Shown here piece after piece: positions 50,927 through 59,997 of a stretch of DNA of 64,000 nt. Numbering within the stretch: the stretch's first letter is position 1; each line of letters begins with the position of its first letter. Under the pieces are notes generated by a model. That model made no database searches, was not told the origin of the DNA, and saw only the letters and a list, made by a program, of their open reading frames with translations. This stretch comes from Lentisphaeria bacterium (GTDB lineage: Bacteria > Verrucomicrobiota > Lentisphaeria > Victivallales > UBA1829), in contig DPDG01000026.1 of NCBI GenBank assembly GCA_003526375.1, positions 62,001 through 126,000 of the forward strand. The letters are read 5' to 3'. A program made the translations under genes and the position numbers.

Positions 50927-51997
50927 TTATTTCTTTGCTTCATACAGCTCTTTTTCAGAATTGAAAACGATCTGGTTCTTGTTTTCCCGATACCATTTTT
51001 CAAGTGAATCAATACAGGAAACTGAGTTCAAAGCCAAGACCTGATTCAAGCGGTTAGGATCATTGCGGAACATCCGGTTGTTTTCGACGAGATAACCGAA
51101 TGCCGGGACAAATCCCTTGCGTGCAAGACGGATCGCCACCTCGAAATTTCTCCAATAATCACCATTTTTTCCACTTCCGGAAAAACGCCAGTAATTTGCC
51201 ATGAAATCCTGACGCTCCTCCGGAGCAAGTTGATTCAGAACAAGTTCCAATGTCTCATAATTGGAATTCCGGTTCTGAAGCAATTGTTTTTTCAGAATCG
51301 GAACCGCTTCCTTTTCGATCCCGAGACGTGTTACGCAACGGGAAAGTTCAGGAACATCAGGCAGCAACTTCAACACATCCGCCTTGTCATTTTCATCGAT
51401 CAGACTGATATAAATATTGACAGCCGTATAGCTTCTGCCGGGGTTTAACATCAGACGTTTCAAAAGCGGCTTGTCAGACGGCTTTACCAGACGCTTCGCG
51501 GCATCCTGAAGAAACTGCGAGCTGGCGGCATTGACAAGCAAATCCTCAAAATATTCATGTCCCAACGCCACCAGAGAATTTGTGGTCCGGTTGCGCAGTC
51601 TCTCCGAATTGAAATTGATCCGCATTCCACTGATATTCTCAATGAACTTGCGCTTCTGTTCCGGCGTCGCATTTGCCGGCGGCGTGATCAGGTCAAGATA
51701 ACGTCCGACAATATGGGCGGGAATATTGCCGTATTCCATATTGTCGAAAAGCTCGCGCAGGGAAATGGATTCCAGTTCCTCTTTCTTCTTCTCCCTTGCC
51801 GCACACTCCTGAAATTCCTTGAACTGTTTCCGGGTTTCGGCAAGAAGAGTCGCATTTCTGGCTACCTCGGCACTCAGCGCCGTGACCCGTTCATTCATTT
51901 CCGCGCGTTCCTTCTGATAAACATCCGTGGAAACACAGGCGGATAACGCGACTCCCAAAAAAGCGGCGGCGCCCGGCATCAGCAATCTGCAAAGCAT
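50927..51997 (-). CDS. Lipoprotein with coiled-coil and helical repeat domain, unknown function
   Basis: 356 residues. The N-terminus MLCRLLMPGAAAFLGVALSACVS ends in a lipobox. A charged heptad-like helix follows (about residues 28-75: YQKERAEMNERVTALSAEV, then ETRKQFKEFQECAAREKKK). The rest is helical, with HEAT-like pieces such as DAAKRLVKPSDKPLLKRLML and EKEAVPILKKQLLQ. No catalytic motif is seen. It probably sits at the outer membrane with a periplasmic scaffold role. It is monocistronic with its own terminator. No relation to the neighbours is evident. Confidence 0.7.
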   Translation of the reverse strand: MLCRLLMPGAAAFLGVALSACVSTDVYQKERAEMNERVTALSAEVARNATLLAETRKQFKEFQECAAREKKKEELESISLRELFDNMEYGNIPAHIVGRYLDLITPPANATPEQKRKFIENISGMRINFNSERLRNRTTNSLVALGHEYFEDLLVNAASSQFLQDAAKRLVKPSDKPLLKRLMLNPGRSYTAVNIYISLIDENDKADVLKLLPDVPELSRCVTRLGIEKEAVPILKKQLLQNRNSNYETLELVLNQLAPEERQDFMANYWRFSGSGKNGDYWRNFEVAIRLARKGFVPAFGYLVENNRMFRNDPNRLNQVLALNSVSCIDSLEKWYRENKNQIVFNSEKELYEAKK

Positions 51998-52148
51998 GAC
52001 TTCCTCCTTTTTTGACTGTATTCATTGAAAATACGAAACTATGATAAGATAAGTCCGTTCCGCAGGATATTCAAGCAGGAAAAAGAAAATGGTCTTGAAA
52101 AATACCGCTGCAGGATGTATCTTGCGCTTCTGACAGAAAGGAAATACC

Positions 52149-52565
52149 ATGAAGATCATTGATGCCGCAAAAATGGCGGAACTGACAAAACTCGCAGAAG
52201 AATCCCCGCGCAGGCGAACCCACTTCAACCTGCATGAATCTCTTGACGAAGGCATTCACCGTCTCTGCATCGCGGCGGAACCGGATACCGTGATTCACCC
52301 GCATCGCCACAAAGACAAATGGGAACTTTTCTTTCTCTTGAAAGGCGCGGCCGATGTTTACACCTACGACGATTCGGGAAAGATCACCGGAAGCTGGCAT
52401 ATGGTCCCCGGAGGAGAGGTCCCGCTGATCGAAATACCCGAAGGAGTGTGGCACCACTTCGTATGCAGGGAACACGGCACAGTCGCATTTGAAGTCAAAA
52501 AAGGTCCCTACACGCCGATCGCGCCGGAGGATTCCGCTCCGTTCGACGGTATTCTGCCGGAATGA
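52149..52565 (+). CDS. WbuC-like cupin-fold metalloprotein
   Basis: 138 residues with AAAGGA seven bases before ATG. The single cupin domain has the first motif in HPHRHKDKWELFFLLKGAADVYTYDD (HxH...E pattern) and the second in PEGVWHHFVCREHG. It begins with a WbuC-like segment, RRRTHFNLHESLDEGIHRLCIA. WbuC family proteins occur in polysaccharide gene clusters, and their exact reaction is unclear. Here it is not in a clear O-antigen cluster, but a GT2 gene lies about 650 bases downstream on the opposite strand. It is followed by queH after 51 bases. Confidence 0.8.
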   Translation: MKIIDAAKMAELTKLAEESPRRRTHFNLHESLDEGIHRLCIAAEPDTVIHPHRHKDKWELFFLLKGAADVYTYDDSGKITGSWHMVPGGEVPLIEIPEGVWHHFVCREHGTVAFEVKKGPYTPIAPEDSAPFDGILPE

Positions 52566-52616
52566 ACAGCCTCAAAGGAAAGCATCTCGCAATCAAATCA
52601 ATTTTTTGAATGAAAG

Positions 52617-53144
52617 ATGAAAAAACTGCTGCTCCATGTCTGCTGCGCCCCCTGCGCCTCCGCCTGTGTCGAACGGCTGCTGGATGAGGGACGCGAAATC
52701 ATACTGTTTTTTTCGAACTCGAATATCGCCACCCGCGAGGAGTTCGGGAAACGGTTGCTGTATGTACAGCAACTGGCGGAAATTCATCATCTGGAACTGC
52801 TCGTCGATGAATATCAGCACGATGCCTGGCTCCGCACAGTTTCCACTGTCGAAAACCATGCCGGCGAGCCGGAAGGCGGACTGCGCTGCCGCGCCTGTTT
52901 CACGCATTCCCTCGGGCGCACTGCCGCCAAAGCCGAAGAGCTGAATCTGAATTTCGCAACTACTCTGACCGTCAGTCCTCACAAAAATTCCAGACTGATT
53001 TTTGAAGTCGGAAGCAGGTTCCAGGGTTTTGAACCGTGGGACTTCAAAAAGAAAGACGGCTTCAAACGCTCCATAGAACTCTCGAAACAATATTGTTTCT
53101 ACCGTCAGAGTTTCTGCGGCTGCGAATTTTCTTTTCGCGTCTGA
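52617..53144 (+). CDS. queH: Epoxyqueuosine reductase QueH
   Basis: 175 residues. It catalyses the last step of queuosine tRNA modification, the reduction of epoxyqueuosine. The cysteine pattern is complete: HVCCAPCASAC near the N-terminus, LRCRACF in the middle, and KQYCFYRQSFCGC at the end, which bind a 4Fe-4S cluster and a second metal. HDAWL and TLTVSPHKNSRLI also fit the family. The ribosome site is weak (GAAAG), and the ATG is at 52617. It is probably transcribed with the cupin gene. Confidence 0.92.
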   Translation: MKKLLLHVCCAPCASACVERLLDEGREIILFFSNSNIATREEFGKRLLYVQQLAEIHHLELLVDEYQHDAWLRTVSTVENHAGEPEGGLRCRACFTHSLGRTAAKAEELNLNFATTLTVSPHKNSRLIFEVGSRFQGFEPWDFKKKDGFKRSIELSKQYCFYRQSFCGCEFSFRV

Positions 53145-53179
53145 AAAGAAAAAAGCCCCGGCGGGGAGTACGCCGGGGC
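53145..53179 (-). terminator. Strong terminator of the GT2 gene (minus strand)
   Basis: GCCCCGGCG (53155-53163) pairs perfectly with CGCCGGGGC (53171-53179). On the minus strand it is followed by TTTTTTCTTTTC. It lies directly after the queH stop, so it separates the convergent genes. Confidence 0.85.
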
Positions 53180-53208
53180 GGTGGTGTGGCCTCCCCCCAA
53201 AAAAAATT

Positions 53209-54642
53209 TTACCTGAATTGGAAACGCGCCGGAGCCGTCCCTCCCGTTGCTTCCCCGGCAAAAACGGCGCCGGAATGCGGAAGTGAGTTGGCAGGCTCCG
53301 TTTCCGTTTTCTTCGCTTCTTCCGCCTTGCCCCGGGTCAGCCAGCCGGAATTGCGCACCGTGAACAGACTGTAAGGAGAAATCCAGAACAGGAAGAATGT
53401 ACGGAAAAAAGTATAGGTAAAAGTCCAGATCCAGCCTGTTCCCCCGCTCATGAGATAGTAACACAGGGCAGGAAGGGCTGTCCAGAGAACCGTCAGAAGA
53501 AACATGCACTGCCACCAGAATACAGGGGCGGCGATCATGCCGAGAACCACAAATGGCAGAAAGAATAATGACTGAATGAAGAGATAAGTCTGAAACACCA
53601 GATTCAGCTGAATGGCAAGGTGGAACCAGTCGAAACGGCGGAATGCAAACTCATAAGTGGAAAGCATTTCCCGGATGTTTCCACGCTCCCAGCGAAGCAT
53701 CATCCGGTAGGTCGCCTGATATTTCGACGGCATTTCCGTATGCACGACCGCATGCCGCTGATACAGGACATGCCACCTGTGGCGCAGCATGAACGTCGTC
53801 AGCGCGCGGTCTTCTCCGATTCCGGCGGGACGCCCGCAAAACGTCTGATCCGCCCAGCGGTCCAGAAATTCCATCAGGGCGGAACGCCGGTAGGCGCTCA
53901 ACGCGCCCGGAGTGCAGACCACGGTGCGCATCACGCTGTTCGCGGCGCGAAGAATGCAGCAACTGAACGCATAATGGGCATCCATCATGCGGGGCAGAAC
54001 GCCGTCGGAAAGATTGGACACCTGAACAGACCCCGCGACGGCTCCGACAGTCGGATCGACGAAAGGACTGGTCAGATACCGTATCGAATCCGCCTCCACA
54101 ACGGAATCGCTGTCAACGGTAATGATGACATCCATCTTTGACAGCTTTGCGCCGTACTGAATCGCATGCCGTTTCCCGCGGTTCTGTTCCAGCTTGACCC
54201 CGCGGATACGCCCGTTGGAAGCGGCAGCCGCCTCTGCAATCCATTTCCATGTATCATCCCTGCTGCCGTCGTCAATGGCAATAATCTCCAATTTTCCGGC
54301 GGGATAATTGCTCGCCAGAATGCTTTTCAAGGCAATCGTGACCGCCTCCCCCTCATTATATGCGGGAACGATCACGGTGCAGGACGGAAGTTGATCGTCA
54401 GGCAGAATCGGCTTCTCCCGGTAACAGATTGTGCCGAGAACGATCGTCAGCAGGTTGTAAAGAACGCCGAAGAAAAGCAGAAAACCCAGAAAACCTTTCG
54501 GCACCCACTGACTGTTCAGAACGGCAAGCAGCTCGTCCGTGTTCATTCCGATCACCGCCGCAAGCGAGCCGATGATCAGCGATGCAAGCGTCAGATACTT
54601 CAGCCATGCACCGGAATTGCATTGATTCTCCCTCTCAGCCAT
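53209..54642 (-). CDS. Membrane GT2 glycosyltransferase (NodC/hyaluronan synthase-like)
   Basis: 477 residues. An N-terminal region with two membrane segments (about residues 14-33 and 50-70) is followed by a GT2 catalytic domain: CTVIVPAYNEGEAV, IAIDDGSRDDTW, TVDSDSVVEADSI (DxD), a GIGEDRALT acceptor site and MLRWERGN in place of the QxxRW motif. Three or four membrane helices follow (for example LVFQTYLFIQSLFFLPFVVLG). Such enzymes make beta-linked homopolymers or transfer sugars across the inner membrane. The C-terminal tail of about 40 residues is hydrophilic. It starts three bases after the small gene at 54646, whose end holds its GGGAGG ribosome site, so translation is coupled. Confidence 0.88.
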   Translation of the reverse strand: MAERENQCNSGAWLKYLTLASLIIGSLAAVIGMNTDELLAVLNSQWVPKGFLGFLLFFGVLYNLLTIVLGTICYREKPILPDDQLPSCTVIVPAYNEGEAVTIALKSILASNYPAGKLEIIAIDDGSRDDTWKWIAEAAAASNGRIRGVKLEQNRGKRHAIQYGAKLSKMDVIITVDSDSVVEADSIRYLTSPFVDPTVGAVAGSVQVSNLSDGVLPRMMDAHYAFSCCILRAANSVMRTVVCTPGALSAYRRSALMEFLDRWADQTFCGRPAGIGEDRALTTFMLRHRWHVLYQRHAVVHTEMPSKYQATYRMMLRWERGNIREMLSTYEFAFRRFDWFHLAIQLNLVFQTYLFIQSLFFLPFVVLGMIAAPVFWWQCMFLLTVLWTALPALCYYLMSGGTGWIWTFTYTFFRTFFLFWISPYSLFTVRNSGWLTRGKAEEAKKTETEPANSLPHSGAVFAGEATGGTAPARFQFR

Positions 54643-54645
54643 ATC

Positions 54646-54825
54646 TCAGAACCTCCCGCCGCCGAGGGACCCCAACTGACACTGTCCGTTCACCATACCG
54701 ATCCAGTCCTCGGCTCCCATTCCCATGACGGAGGAATTTGAACCGACAAACATTGCAGCCAAAGTCAAAAACTTCAGCCAACTGCTTTCCTGCGCCACTG
54801 TTTCTTTTTCTGTGTCTTCATTCAT
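54646..54825 (-). CDS. Small 59-residue membrane protein resembling the GT2 N-terminus
   Basis: ATG 54825 has AAGGAG nine bases upstream. The peptide has SSWLKFLTLAAMFVGSNSSV, then MGMGAEDWIGMVNGQ, and ends LGGGRF. It aligns closely with the GT2 N-terminus (GAWLKYLTLASLIIGSLAAV, IGMNTDELLAVLNSQ), about half of the residues being identical over 33 positions. It has one hydrophobic segment. It is probably a tandem partial duplication of the GT2 start, kept as an intact frame and coupled to the GT2. It could be an accessory or regulatory subunit, but the function is unproven. Confidence 0.7.
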   Translation of the reverse strand: MNEDTEKETVAQESSWLKFLTLAAMFVGSNSSVMGMGAEDWIGMVNGQCQLGSLGGGRF

Positions 54826-55215
54826 TTGAAAGTACTCCTTGGTTTTTGTTTTATTCTATTATACTCGATATTCATTGCCGGAATATTGCATGCAGATTAC
54901 AAGTTGGTAATCTGATAAAAAATCTTCATTTCAAGTTCAAGAGTATCGCAGTTCCGTCCGCGGGACCGGCATGGCATGGTGCGGGCATTGCCCTTGATTT
55001 GAGAAGAATGTATCTGCATTCTTCCGTCTCAAAGCCGGCATGGAATCCAATGGAATGAATCACGGCTGCCGTTCAATTCTCATGACGGGGAAGAAAAAAT
55101 TCCCGGTGCCTCAGGAGTGCCGTCTCAGGCGTTAAACGATCAAATTCTTTTGAATATGGATATTACAGATGCGGGTTCCGTTCCCGGGCTCACGCCCGTC
55201 TTTCAAAAGGAGCAG
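54826..55215. other. Intergenic region between the GT2 operon and the lipid cluster
   Basis: No gene is seen. It contains TATAAT on the minus strand (54858-54863), which may be the -10 element for the small gene, and short hairpins GAAGAATG/CATTCTTC (55003-55024) and AGATTAC/GTAATCT (54894-54913). Confidence 0.4.
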
Positions 55216-56625
55216 TCATCGCCGGATCAGTTTTCCGCTTGCGGTATGCGGCAGGGAATCCACAATAATGAAATCTTTCGGAACCTTGTATTCCGCTAGA
55301 CGGCGGAAACACCAGCGGCGGAGTTCCATGCGCCAGTTTTCCGGAAGTTCCGCATCTTCCCTGAGCACGATTTCCGCAACGGGAACCTCGCCGAATCCGG
55401 GAAACGGCATACCCTTTACGCGCGACTCTCCGACATACGGATGTTCATGAAGCACGCTCTCCACCTCATACGGAAAAATTTTCATTCCGGCGAAATTGAT
55501 CACGTTTTTCGAGCGTCCGACAATAAAGAGCCATCCGTCCTCATCGACATACCCCATATCTCCGGTCGGAAACCAGCCGTCGGGGAAAAGCTCCGTTCTC
55601 AGGCGGAACGGAGCGAGATACGCATCGAACATTCCCGGACCGCGAATCAGAATGGAGCCGGTTCCGCCTGCATCCGGATCACGGATCTCAATCCGGTAAG
55701 CATCCTGAACCCGCCCTGCGGAAGCGGTCTTCTCCGCCATGCCGGAGGTATTGATACAGGGCAATCCGACCTCGATAATGCCGTATGCCTGCGTCAGAGG
55801 CAGACCGAATTTCGCGCGGAATGCCTCCGCATCGGCGACCTCCAGCTTCATCGCCGTCGAAAATGCCTGCCGGACCCCCGCCAGCATCGGCGGCGTAAAA
55901 TCATCCGAATGCGTCATGAGCCTGTAATGATACGGCGTGGCGTAAAGCAGATTCAGCGGATAACGCCGGAACGCTTCGGGCATCTTTTCGATCAGCGGCT
56001 GTCCGCAGATCACGATCACGGCACCTTTCCGCAGAAACAGGAGAATCGTCACCACAAAATGGAATGCCATATCCAGCACCCAAAACACATATTCGCCGCG
56101 TGTCACACCGAGCCCGACACATGCAGAAGTCCGTTCAATCACGGCGCGATGGGACAGCACAACCCCCTTGCTTCCGCCGGTCGTCCCTGAAGAAAAACGG
56201 ATGAACGCCGGAACACGTCCCTCCGGCAGTTCAATTTTCCGAATTTCTTTCTTCAGAATACGCAGAAAAAGCCCGTGCAAAAGCGGCTGGTCCCCTTCTT
56301 TCCGGTAAGGTTCCGAAACGAGAAGAAAATTCAGTTCCAATTCATCGGGCATCCTTTCCCGTTCCGATTCCGCGGCGCGGGTGGAAAGCGGAACAAGCGC
56401 CGCATTCAGAGACAAAACGGCAAGGCTCGCGGCAATATATTCACAGGAATCATCCGCAAGCAGCCCGACGCGTGCAAACGCGGTCATTCCAGCCTCCCGG
56501 AACTGAACGCCCAGGGTATCCGCAGCCTGAAACAAAACATGGTAGGAAAACTCCCCCCCGCGGTCGATCACGGCAATCCCGTCATATCCGCCGATTTCGC
56601 GGCGGATTGTCTCATAAATGTTCAT
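55216..56625 (-). CDS. AMP-dependent acyl/aryl ligase of the lipid cluster
   Basis: 469 residues, shorter than most acyl-CoA synthetases. The adenylation signatures are FIRFSSGTTGGSKGVVLSH (P-loop), QAYGIIEVG, WFPTGDMGYVDEDGWLFIVGR and a C-terminal lysine in KVPKDFIIVDSLPHTASGKL. It activates a carboxylic acid with ATP and likely loads it onto the ACP encoded two genes upstream. In aryl polyene and dialkylresorcinol clusters an AMP ligase activates 4-hydroxybenzoate or a related starter. The substrate here is unknown. It is last in the visible operon and overlaps its neighbour by four bases. Confidence 0.85.
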   Translation of the reverse strand: MNIYETIRREIGGYDGIAVIDRGGEFSYHVLFQAADTLGVQFREAGMTAFARVGLLADDSCEYIAASLAVLSLNAALVPLSTRAAESERERMPDELELNFLLVSEPYRKEGDQPLLHGLFLRILKKEIRKIELPEGRVPAFIRFSSGTTGGSKGVVLSHRAVIERTSACVGLGVTRGEYVFWVLDMAFHFVVTILLFLRKGAVIVICGQPLIEKMPEAFRRYPLNLLYATPYHYRLMTHSDDFTPPMLAGVRQAFSTAMKLEVADAEAFRAKFGLPLTQAYGIIEVGLPCINTSGMAEKTASAGRVQDAYRIEIRDPDAGGTGSILIRGPGMFDAYLAPFRLRTELFPDGWFPTGDMGYVDEDGWLFIVGRSKNVINFAGMKIFPYEVESVLHEHPYVGESRVKGMPFPGFGEVPVAEIVLREDAELPENWRMELRRWCFRRLAEYKVPKDFIIVDSLPHTASGKLIRR

Positions 56626-57866
56626 TGCGCCTCCTTCGGCAGAGCCGATACAAACGAGGAGATGAACCTGCGGACGGCATTCGGAGTCAGGCTGTCTTCC
56701 CGATAGGACAGTGTTACGTTCAGCGCCCCGCCGAAACTGTTCATGAAGACCCCCGCCCCCGTCACGGGCGGCATGGAGGGAATGTGATACAGGTTCAGAA
56801 TCCGGTGTCCGCAGAACTCGCCCGACTTCAGGGAGCTTTCCGAAAGGAAAGAATACATGAAAGTTCCGCAGCCCGTTCTTTTCGTTTTATTTACAAGAGA
56901 CATCAGGAACGGGAACGGAGCAATGCGCCCGAGGCGCGAAGCGGCACGGAACGCCTGCGGAAGCTGTTCGGACATGTTCTCGAAAATCTGCCCCTTGAGT
57001 TCCGCGAATACTGCCTCCGGGTTCACACAGAGTTCACGCGGAATCAGCAGGGGCTGGAGGCTCCATTGATTGAAGAACACGGCGTCGCGCGCAATTCCGG
57101 CGCGCCCCCGCAGATCGACGGACATCGGGATCAGGATATTTCCCGGAACCGGCAGTTCATCCAGCAACAGGGCGTAACTCCGGCAAAGAAGCGAAAGCAG
57201 AAACGGGGTCAGCATGAACGGTCCGGATGTTTTTTCGCAGAAACGGGTGATTATGCCGGTCTTTTCCCGCGAAAAGGAGAGAAGCGCATATCTGTTCGCA
57301 GAGATTCCGTCCGACTGCGTACCGGCGATCTCGCCGGCGGCGGCAAAGGAGATCATTTTCCTCTGCACCTGACGCCCGCTGCGGAACTGGCATCCCCACT
57401 CATTGAGTTTCGGAGAGGAGAGACCGGGCTCTCCGCGGAGCATCGAAACATCTCCGCTGCGCACCGCTTCGATCAACAGCTCCGCGCCCCGCCCGTCGAA
57501 CAGCAGATGGCTGAACTTGAATACCAGAAAATGACGCGGCCCCTGATTCAGAAGCATAACCTCCAGAGCACCGTCCAGCGGCGTATTCAGGCAGGAACCA
57601 AGTTCATCCCCTGCAACAACCCGTATCCGGCGCGGCTCTCCCGGCATCCAGTAAGGAGCGGCATGCAGGCAGTGACGGCGCATCCTGCCGGAGAAAAACG
57701 GCAGAAAGGGTTCCAGCACGGCAAGTTTTTCCTGCACTTCCGTCTTTTCCAATGCCGTTTCCAGCTCCAGCACGACAAGAAAATGATTCCCGCGTCCGGG
57801 CGTATTCCGGCAGTCGTAATTCAACATTGCCGCGACATAATCAAAGCCGTCAAGATAGTGTTTCAT
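56622..57866 (-). CDS. Condensation-domain-like acyltransferase (PapA5/WES-like)
   Basis: 414 residues from ATG 57866, which overlaps the ACP stop (ATGA). A chloramphenicol acetyltransferase-like fold is suggested by the N-terminal GFDYVAAMLNYDCRN, by HLLFDGRGAELL, which is the HxxxDG active-site motif with its first histidine changed to phenylalanine-type context, and by SVDLRGRAGIARDAVFFNQW (DFG-like segment). Such enzymes join an ACP-bound acyl chain to an alcohol or amine. It probably releases or esterifies the product of the ketosynthase. The family is uncertain because only these motifs support it. Confidence 0.7.
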   Translation of the reverse strand: MKHYLDGFDYVAAMLNYDCRNTPGRGNHFLVVLELETALEKTEVQEKLAVLEPFLPFFSGRMRRHCLHAAPYWMPGEPRRIRVVAGDELGSCLNTPLDGALEVMLLNQGPRHFLVFKFSHLLFDGRGAELLIEAVRSGDVSMLRGEPGLSSPKLNEWGCQFRSGRQVQRKMISFAAAGEIAGTQSDGISANRYALLSFSREKTGIITRFCEKTSGPFMLTPFLLSLLCRSYALLLDELPVPGNILIPMSVDLRGRAGIARDAVFFNQWSLQPLLIPRELCVNPEAVFAELKGQIFENMSEQLPQAFRAASRLGRIAPFPFLMSLVNKTKRTGCGTFMYSFLSESSLKSGEFCGHRILNLYHIPSMPPVTGAGVFMNSFGGALNVTLSYREDSLTPNAVRRFISSFVSALPKEAQ

Positions 57867-58108
57867 TTCCCTGCTTCGCAAATTTTTTCCGCAAGGGCGG
57901 CAACGCTTTTCACATCCGCGCTGCGGAGTCCTGCATCCACAAGATTCACGCCGTAAAGACGCTTCACCGAAAGCAGGAGCTCCACGAACCCCATGGAGTC
58001 AATCCCGTTTTCCGCAAGGGAAAGCCCGGCGGAAAGTTTCGCTTCCTCCCTGCCCGTAATCGCGGAAATCTCCCGCAGGAGCCCGCATGTCACCTCGTCA
58101 ACAGTCAT
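57863..58108 (-). CDS. Acyl carrier protein
   Basis: 81 residues. The phosphopantetheine serine lies in NGIDSMGFVELLLSVK (DSM motif, about residue 38). The predicted four-helix shape, acidic residues and length fit ACPs. It carries the growing chain for the ketosynthase and the ligase. It overlaps the preceding and following genes by four bases, which ties it to this operon and not to general fatty acid synthesis. Confidence 0.9.
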   Translation of the reverse strand: MTVDEVTCGLLREISAITGREEAKLSAGLSLAENGIDSMGFVELLLSVKRLYGVNLVDAGLRSADVKSVAALAEKICEAGK

Positions 58109-58740
58109 ATTCTCTTTCCTTTCCCGATATAAACCGGTAACTGATTGTTCCTGATCCGTTCCGCCAGTTCAAAAGGCGTCAGTTCCGGCGCATCCTCCTG
58201 AAAAATCAACCCGTTTCCGCTTTCTCCCGGAGAGACCAGAAACGCGGCGGCGCCTTCCGGCGGAATCCGGCGCACATGGTTTGCGATCTCCTCCGTCATC
58301 AGCGCATTTTCCTCCACGCTCACGACAAGCATCCGGGAACACAATGCGCCGCAGAGTTCCGCAGTCCGCAGAGCCTCGTAAAAAAGATTCTCGAATCCGG
58401 TCAGCGTGAATTCAGGGCCGCGAAGCCCGAAAGCCGAGGCGGCATAGGAGGCGGCGGCATTGTGAACCGAATGGGAAAACGTCGTCGGCATCACATCCTC
58501 CTCACGGTAATCCAGCAGATCGTCGAGAAACGCACAGGTCGTGCGATGCGGACCGAACGAACTCGCCACGATCACGCCCGTATCGCCGGAAACGTCCGGA
58601 ACGGCGTCCAGCACTTTGCCGGCAGCCGCCAGAACCAGCGCGGTGTAACGATCCGAACGGCGGAGCGAATATTTTTTCCGTGCCGCCTGAAATGTCTCGC
58701 TTGAAAAATCCGTCACGACCGCACATTTGAGAATCCGCAT
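58105..58740 (-). CDS. Ketosynthase-like N-terminal domain protein (chain-length-factor-like)
   Basis: 211 residues from ATG 58740 (GGAGGG seven bases upstream). It covers only the first half of a thiolase fold, as do PF13723-type proteins such as those in aryl polyene clusters. Visible parts are DTGVIVASSFGPHRTT, TFSHSVHNAAASYAASAFGLRG and FENLFYEAL, the place where a ketosynthase would have its cysteine; here it is absent. Thus it is probably a non-catalytic partner that sets chain length. The gene is two bases from the full ketosynthase. Confidence 0.82.
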   Translation of the reverse strand: MRILKCAVVTDFSSETFQAARKKYSLRRSDRYTALVLAAAGKVLDAVPDVSGDTGVIVASSFGPHRTTCAFLDDLLDYREEDVMPTTFSHSVHNAAASYAASAFGLRGPEFTLTGFENLFYEALRTAELCGALCSRMLVVSVEENALMTEEIANHVRRIPPEGAAAFLVSPGESGNGLIFQEDAPELTPFELAERIRNNQLPVYIGKGKRI

Positions 58741-58742
58741 AC

Positions 58743-59909
58743 TTACACCCTCCCCGCGATCAACGCAGTATTGCACCCGCCGAATGCCAGCGAAGCGGAC
58801 ATCGCATGACTTCCTGTGAACGGCGTCAGTTCCGATACCGGCGGCACGGCGATGTTCTCCGGCTTCTCCTCAAACCCGTAACTCGGCGGAACTGCCCCGC
58901 GTTCCAGCATGATCAAAGTGAAAATCAGTTCCAGTGCACCGGCGGCGGCAAGCGTATGCCCGGTACGTCCTTTCGTGGACAGATAGCGGACATCCCGCCC
59001 GAACACTCTCGACAGGAGTGCGGATTCGCAGAGATCGTTATTCTCCGTTCCCGTCCCGTGGGCGTTCACAAAGGCAATATCCGAGGCGGAGAGCCCCGCA
59101 AGGCGCAGAGCGGTCATCACGGCACGCTCAAGTCCGCGTCCATCGGGATGCGGCGCGGTGATATGATAGGCGTCCCCGGCACACCCGACTCCCTCCAGCA
59201 CAAATTCTGCCCGCCGCTTCCGTTTTTCAAGCGACGCCCCGCTTTCCAGGATCACGACTCCCGCCCCCTCTCCCAGATTCAAGCCTCTGCGTTTTTTATC
59301 AAACGGACGGCATGGCTCCGGCGAAGCGACGCCGAGCGCATTGAATCCGGCAATGGGGACACGGTTCAATTCATCGACCCCGCCCGCAATTGCAAGTTCA
59401 CACGCGCCGGAAGCGACATTCAGGTATGCCAGGGCAATCGCGTCCGCACCGGACACGCACGCATTGGAAACCGTCAGGGCGGACCCCGCCAGACCGTATT
59501 CGCGCCGGATTCTCTCCGAAGGATTCGACGTAAAGAAATTCCGGAGCGGCTCCCAGGAATCCACTGTCCCGGAACGCAGTTTGCCGTAAAACGGAATATT
59601 GTTGAGCTGACAGGAAACCGTCGTGCCGATCGAAACGCAGACATTTTTTCCCCGGAGAACCCCGGCGGCAAGACCGGCGGAATCCAATGCCTCTTTCAGG
59701 GCATGATGCAGAAACGCCATGCTTTTCGACTCGTTCCCCGGATCAAACTCCGTCAGTTCAAAAACAGGAGTCGCCAGAGTGGAGCCGATTCTTTCCGACG
59801 GTGGAAACGGCACAACACCGGCATCCGCATAGAGTCCGGCGGCGGATTCCCGCCATCCGTCGCCCGCCGCGGAAATGCACCCCGCACCACTGATATATAC
59901 TTCATTCAT
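58743..59909 (-). CDS. Beta-ketoacyl-ACP synthase (KAS II type) of the lipid cluster
   Basis: 388 residues from ATG 59909. All catalytic residues are in place: cysteine in SNACVSGADAIALAYL, histidine in VNAHGTGTENNDLC, and histidine in STKGRTGHTLAAAGALEL. The FDKKRRGLNLGEGAGVVILE segment is typical. It performs the decarboxylative condensation that extends the chain on ACP. Its pairing with a chain-length-factor-like protein suggests repeated elongation without full reduction, as in polyene or aromatic products. An 88-base gap with GTTTCAAG repeats separates it from the acyltransferase gene upstream. Confidence 0.92.
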   Translation of the reverse strand: MNEVYISGAGCISAAGDGWRESAAGLYADAGVVPFPPSERIGSTLATPVFELTEFDPGNESKSMAFLHHALKEALDSAGLAAGVLRGKNVCVSIGTTVSCQLNNIPFYGKLRSGTVDSWEPLRNFFTSNPSERIRREYGLAGSALTVSNACVSGADAIALAYLNVASGACELAIAGGVDELNRVPIAGFNALGVASPEPCRPFDKKRRGLNLGEGAGVVILESGASLEKRKRRAEFVLEGVGCAGDAYHITAPHPDGRGLERAVMTALRLAGLSASDIAFVNAHGTGTENNDLCESALLSRVFGRDVRYLSTKGRTGHTLAAAGALELIFTLIMLERGAVPPSYGFEEKPENIAVPPVSELTPFTGSHAMSASLAFGGCNTALIAGRV

Positions 59910-59997
59910 CTGAGTTTCAAGTTTCAAGTTGTAAGTTATAAGCGGAAAAGACAAGGGAATATAACGTTTCCCCGATAAAAAGCAAAGTCTTTTTGCC

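Noticed and set aside
59910..59997. GTTTCAAGTTTCAAGTTGTAAG stretch as a regulatory repeat
   Set aside because: Similar short GTTTCAAG runs occur near 24826, but they are too short and low in complexity to call a family.
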